A stretch of DNA of 7,851 nucleotides from Patescibacteria group bacterium. Lineage in GTDB: Bacteria; Patescibacteriota; Dojkabacteria; SC72; T1SED10-24. The DNA lies in contig SLSN01000080.1 in NCBI GenBank assembly GCA_007130415.1, forward strand, positions 1-7,851, read 5' to 3'. Of this stretch, positions 6,366-7,851 are shown one piece after another. The notes under the pieces were generated by a model, which was not told the DNA's origin, searched no databases, and worked only from the letters and a program-made list of their open reading frames with translations. The stretch's first letter is position 1; every line of letters begins with the position of its first letter. The translations under genes were made by a program, and so were the position numbers.

Positions 6366-6779
6366 CTAATCAGTTACAACTAAAAAAATTTCTTCATCTA
6401 CATAAAGCCCTTCCTTCTCTATTCTCAGAATAAAGCTAAAAGAGCCTACTTCACTAGGAGTACCACGAACCTCTACCCCATCAAAAGTAAGCCAACCTGG
6501 AGAATCTAAAAGGCTCAAACTTATAAGATCATCCGAAGGCGCCACTCTTGGAGTAAAAGTGTAAGTTTCGCCAACAGGCACTCCCCCAACAGGCTCATTA
6601 ATTATCTGAGGAAAAGATTTGTCATAACCCTCATTCACAATCTCAATTTCATCGACAAACCTTTCAGGATATTTCTTCTCATTGTAATTTCTCAGAAGAA
6701 TAGAACCCGTTATAACAAAAAGTAAAAACAAAGAAAACACAATTACAAACAATCTTATGGGTTTAACCTTCGGCTTCAT
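6366..6779 (-). CDS. Small membrane-anchored protein with one putative-Ig (He_PIG/cadherin-like) domain
   Basis: The product is a 137-residue protein of unknown function. A basic N-terminus (KPKVKPIR) and one span (about 9-29) give an N-in, C-out topology. After a charged stalk, a single domain (about 59-137) shows the pattern of putative-Ig/dystroglycan-type cadherin-like modules: GETYTFTPRV, then PGWLTFDGVEVRGTP (94-108) and VGSFSFILRI, ending in a final IFLVV strand. Such modules usually occur in long tandem arrays, so one alone on a membrane stalk is unusual. There are no cysteines, unlike its two neighbours. I chose the ATG at 6779; an in-frame TTG at 6797 would add six residues (MLYYYI) with no clear purpose. 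It is the first gene of the minus-strand pair and is transcribed away from rpsT. Confidence 0.77.
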   Translation of the reverse strand: MKPKVKPIRLFVIVFSLFLLFVITGSILLRNYNEKKYPERFVDEIEIVNEGYDKSFPQIINEPVGGVPVGETYTFTPRVAPSDDLISLSLLDSPGWLTFDGVEVRGTPSEVGSFSFILRIEKEGLYVDEEIFLVVTD

Positions 6780-6787
6780 AATATAAT

Positions 6788-6826
6788 AGTATAACAATTA
6801 TATTTTTTATTTACAAAACAACACAA
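6788..6826 (-). promoter_or_regulatory. Minus-strand promoter region for the two small surface genes
   Basis: Read on the minus strand there are two candidate promoters. One is TTGTAA (6811-6816) with a 17-nt spacer to TATACT (6788-6793); transcription would then start only 2-3 nt before the ATG, giving a nearly leaderless mRNA. The other is TTGTGT (6821-6826) with an 18-nt spacer to a perfect TATAAT (6797-6802), giving a leader of about 11 nt. Sequence alone does not decide between them. Both overlap the rpsT promoter. Confidence 0.5.
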
Positions 6827-6838
6827 AATATATATAAT
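6810..6838 (+). promoter_or_regulatory. Sigma70-type promoter for rpsT
   Basis: TTTACA (6810-6815, 5 of 6 to the -35 consensus) lies exactly 17 nt before a perfect TATAAT (6833-6838). The expected start is near 6845, giving a leader of about 31 nt before the rpsT ATG. That leader is pyrimidine-rich near the ATG and holds no Shine-Dalgarno site. This is the strongest-looking promoter in the window, as suits a ribosomal protein gene. It probably also drives the two genes after rpsT. Confidence 0.7.
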
Positions 6839-6875
6839 ACCACCAGCTAAACATTATTTTATTCTACTACCTTAC

Positions 6876-7157
6876 ATGCCTAATTTGAAAGCTTCGATTA
6901 AAGATAACAGAAAAAGCAAAAAAAGAACTGAGGAAAATCTTCGTATGAAACGTAGATATAGAAATGCTATCAAGGAATTTCAGACTCATTTAAAAAACGA
7001 AGAGCTGGAAAGCGCCAAAAAATCCCTTTCCAAAGCATACAAGCTAGTTGACAAGGCAGCTAAAACAAAACTTTTGAAAAAACAGACTGCTTCTAGAAAG
7101 AAGTCTAGATTAACAAAACTTTTAAACAAAACTGCCCTTAATGTCAAAACTACTTAG
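6876..7157 (+). CDS. rpsT: Small ribosomal subunit protein bS20
   Basis: The product is a 93-residue, lysine/arginine-rich helical protein that binds 16S rRNA in the body of the 30S subunit. The N-terminus MPNLKASIKDNRKSKKR matches the family (MPNIKSAxKRxRxSxKR). The second half carries the hallmark SKAYKLVDKAAKTKLL (about 52-67) and ASRKKSRLTKLLN (72-84), where the usual HKNxAARKKSRL is slightly changed to KKQTASRKKSRL. Length is slightly above the usual 85-90. The ATG at 6876 is fixed by the conserved start. No ribosome-binding purine run precedes it; the leader ends CTACCTTAC. Its 3' end overlaps the next gene by 17 nt. In Bacillus the gene is next to holA; here three surface genes separate them. 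Confidence 0.94.
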   Translation: MPNLKASIKDNRKSKKRTEENLRMKRRYRNAIKEFQTHLKNEELESAKKSLSKAYKLVDKAAKTKLLKKQTASRKKSRLTKLLNKTALNVKTT

Positions 7158-7695
7158 AAAACTTTTACAATATATCATTCTTCCCGCAGCACTTCTTGTT
7201 GTTTCTCGAGTCGCTGGGTTGTATTTTGCAGTCACCTTCTTCAATCTAGATTTTTTTTTAGAAACCAAACCAGAACAAATATATTCTCTACAAATATATT
7301 TCACTAACCAAACAGATGCTTTACTAGCTAGTTCCGTTTCAAATTTGACAATGTTTTTTACCATTTCATTGATAGCTATATATTTTTTAATAAAATATCG
7401 CCTTTCTATACTTGCCGCATACAATCCAAAAGTGCTTGTTAAACTAAATAATCTGAATTTAATGTCTTGGGTTAATAACAAAAACAACACTTTCTTGAGA
7501 GTATTTGTTTGGATTACATTTCTTTGGATTGTTTCCATAATATTAATCGCAGACGTTTTATCTCAAAATTCTTTCCCTTGGATTGCAATCATTTCCTTTC
7601 TTACAACTGTAATGTCTACATGGACACTAATTAGAACATTTGAAATTGAAGGAGAAATAATCTATCCTCATAATAAGATATCTAATCTTTACTGA
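7141..7695 (+). CDS. Four-span membrane protein of unknown function
   Basis: I do not recognise this 184-residue protein. Four hydrophobic stretches stand out: about residues 11-34, 68-86, 118-138 and 143-165, with a basic N-terminus (SKLLRK) and a hydrophilic C-terminal tail. The first loop (35-67) is moderately polar; the second (87-117) is basic at its start and asparagine-rich. No catalytic or metal-binding motif is apparent and there is no cysteine. The ATG at 7141 lies inside rpsT (17-nt overlap), which suggests coupled translation; no Shine-Dalgarno site is visible. It lies 7 nt before a possible FtsW/RodA gene, so an envelope or division role is conceivable but unproven. An antisense frame over this stretch lacks any such organisation. 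Confidence 0.7.
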   Translation: MSKLLRKLLQYIILPAALLVVSRVAGLYFAVTFFNLDFFLETKPEQIYSLQIYFTNQTDALLASSVSNLTMFFTISLIAIYFLIKYRLSILAAYNPKVLVKLNNLNLMSWVNNKNNTFLRVFVWITFLWIVSIILIADVLSQNSFPWIAIISFLTTVMSTWTLIRTFEIEGEIIYPHNKISNLY

Positions 7696-7702
7696 AGACA
7701 AA

Positions 7703-7851
7703 ATGGATAGAAGAGAAATATCACGAATGAACATCAAATTTGGCAAATTTTTAGATCCTTTTTTAATTTTAGGTATATTACTAATATTAACTATATCTAT
7801 ACTAGCAGTAGGTAGCCTTTCACCAAGAACTTTTTCAAAAGAGCAAATGGC
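7703..7851 (+). CDS. Membrane protein N-terminus, possibly FtsW/RodA/SpoVE family (3' partial)
   Basis: An open frame begins at ATG 7703, 7 nt after the previous stop, and runs off the window after about 49 codons. It encodes a short charged N-terminus (MDRREISRMNIKFGKF), one hydrophobic span (DPFLILGILLILTISILAVG) and then SLSPRTFSKEQM. SEDS glycosyltransferases (FtsW, RodA) typically begin with a D-x-hydrophobic first span followed by a serine-rich turn and an F-x-KQ/RQ segment before span 2, and this fits. The fragment is too short to be sure; an unrelated polytopic membrane protein could look alike. If correct, this peptidoglycan polymerase would complement the MltG and LCP proteins encoded upstream. 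A weak GAAGA precedes the start. Confidence 0.5.
   Translation, partial: MDRREISRMNIKFGKFLDPFLILGILLILTISILAVGSLSPRTFSKEQM

Noticed and set aside
7122..7538. Antisense open frame of 138 codons across the rpsT 3' end and the four-span membrane gene
   Set aside because: It overlaps an unmistakable S20 gene and a frame with clear membrane spans; its own translation has no coherent pattern.

Overview
This is an AT-rich, gene-dense stretch of bacterial chromosome. It holds eleven genes, two of them cut by the window edges. I see no rRNA or tRNA gene, no CRISPR array and no insertion sequence. The best guess for the source is a small-genome bacterium of the Candidate Phyla Radiation (Patescibacteria). 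The reasons are an alanyl-tRNA synthetase that stops right after its editing domain, very tight packing, weak or absent Shine-Dalgarno sites, an LPxTG-like surface protein, and small one-domain envelope proteins of unknown function. A divergent low-GC Gram-positive is the main alternative. TGA ends two genes and never appears inside one, so the standard bacterial code fits.

Region 1 (1-4110, plus strand) reads as one operon: alaS 3' end, ruvX, mltG, an LCP-family gene, and a holA-like gene. Neighbours overlap by 8 nt or are 7 nt apart. It mixes translation (AlaRS), Holliday-junction processing (RuvX), replication (delta subunit of the clamp loader) and cell-wall work (MltG lytic transglycosylase, LCP glycopolymer transferase). 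The order alaS-ruvX-mltG resembles that of Bacillus and relatives.

Region 2 (4111-6779) is an accessory-looking surface module. A good promoter (TTGACA, 17-nt spacer, TAATAT) overlaps the holA stop and is covered by AT-rich dyads. It drives a 602-residue anchored protein with a Cys-rich N-terminal region, Ig/Fn3-like and DUF11-like domains, an acidic linker, an LPDTG motif, a membrane span and an unusual 42-residue tail. Converging on it from the minus strand is a two-gene operon. Each gene encodes a small membrane-anchored protein with a single extracytoplasmic beta-sandwich domain, one putative-Ig/cadherin-like and one Fn3-like.

Region 3 (6780-7851, plus strand) begins with a divergent promoter region whose opposing -35 hexamers overlap. 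Then come rpsT (ribosomal protein S20), a four-span membrane protein of unknown function overlapping rpsT by 17 nt, and the start of a membrane protein that may be an FtsW/RodA-type SEDS polymerase. In Bacillus, holA and rpsT are neighbours; here the surface module lies between them. The window as a whole leans strongly toward building and decorating a cell envelope.
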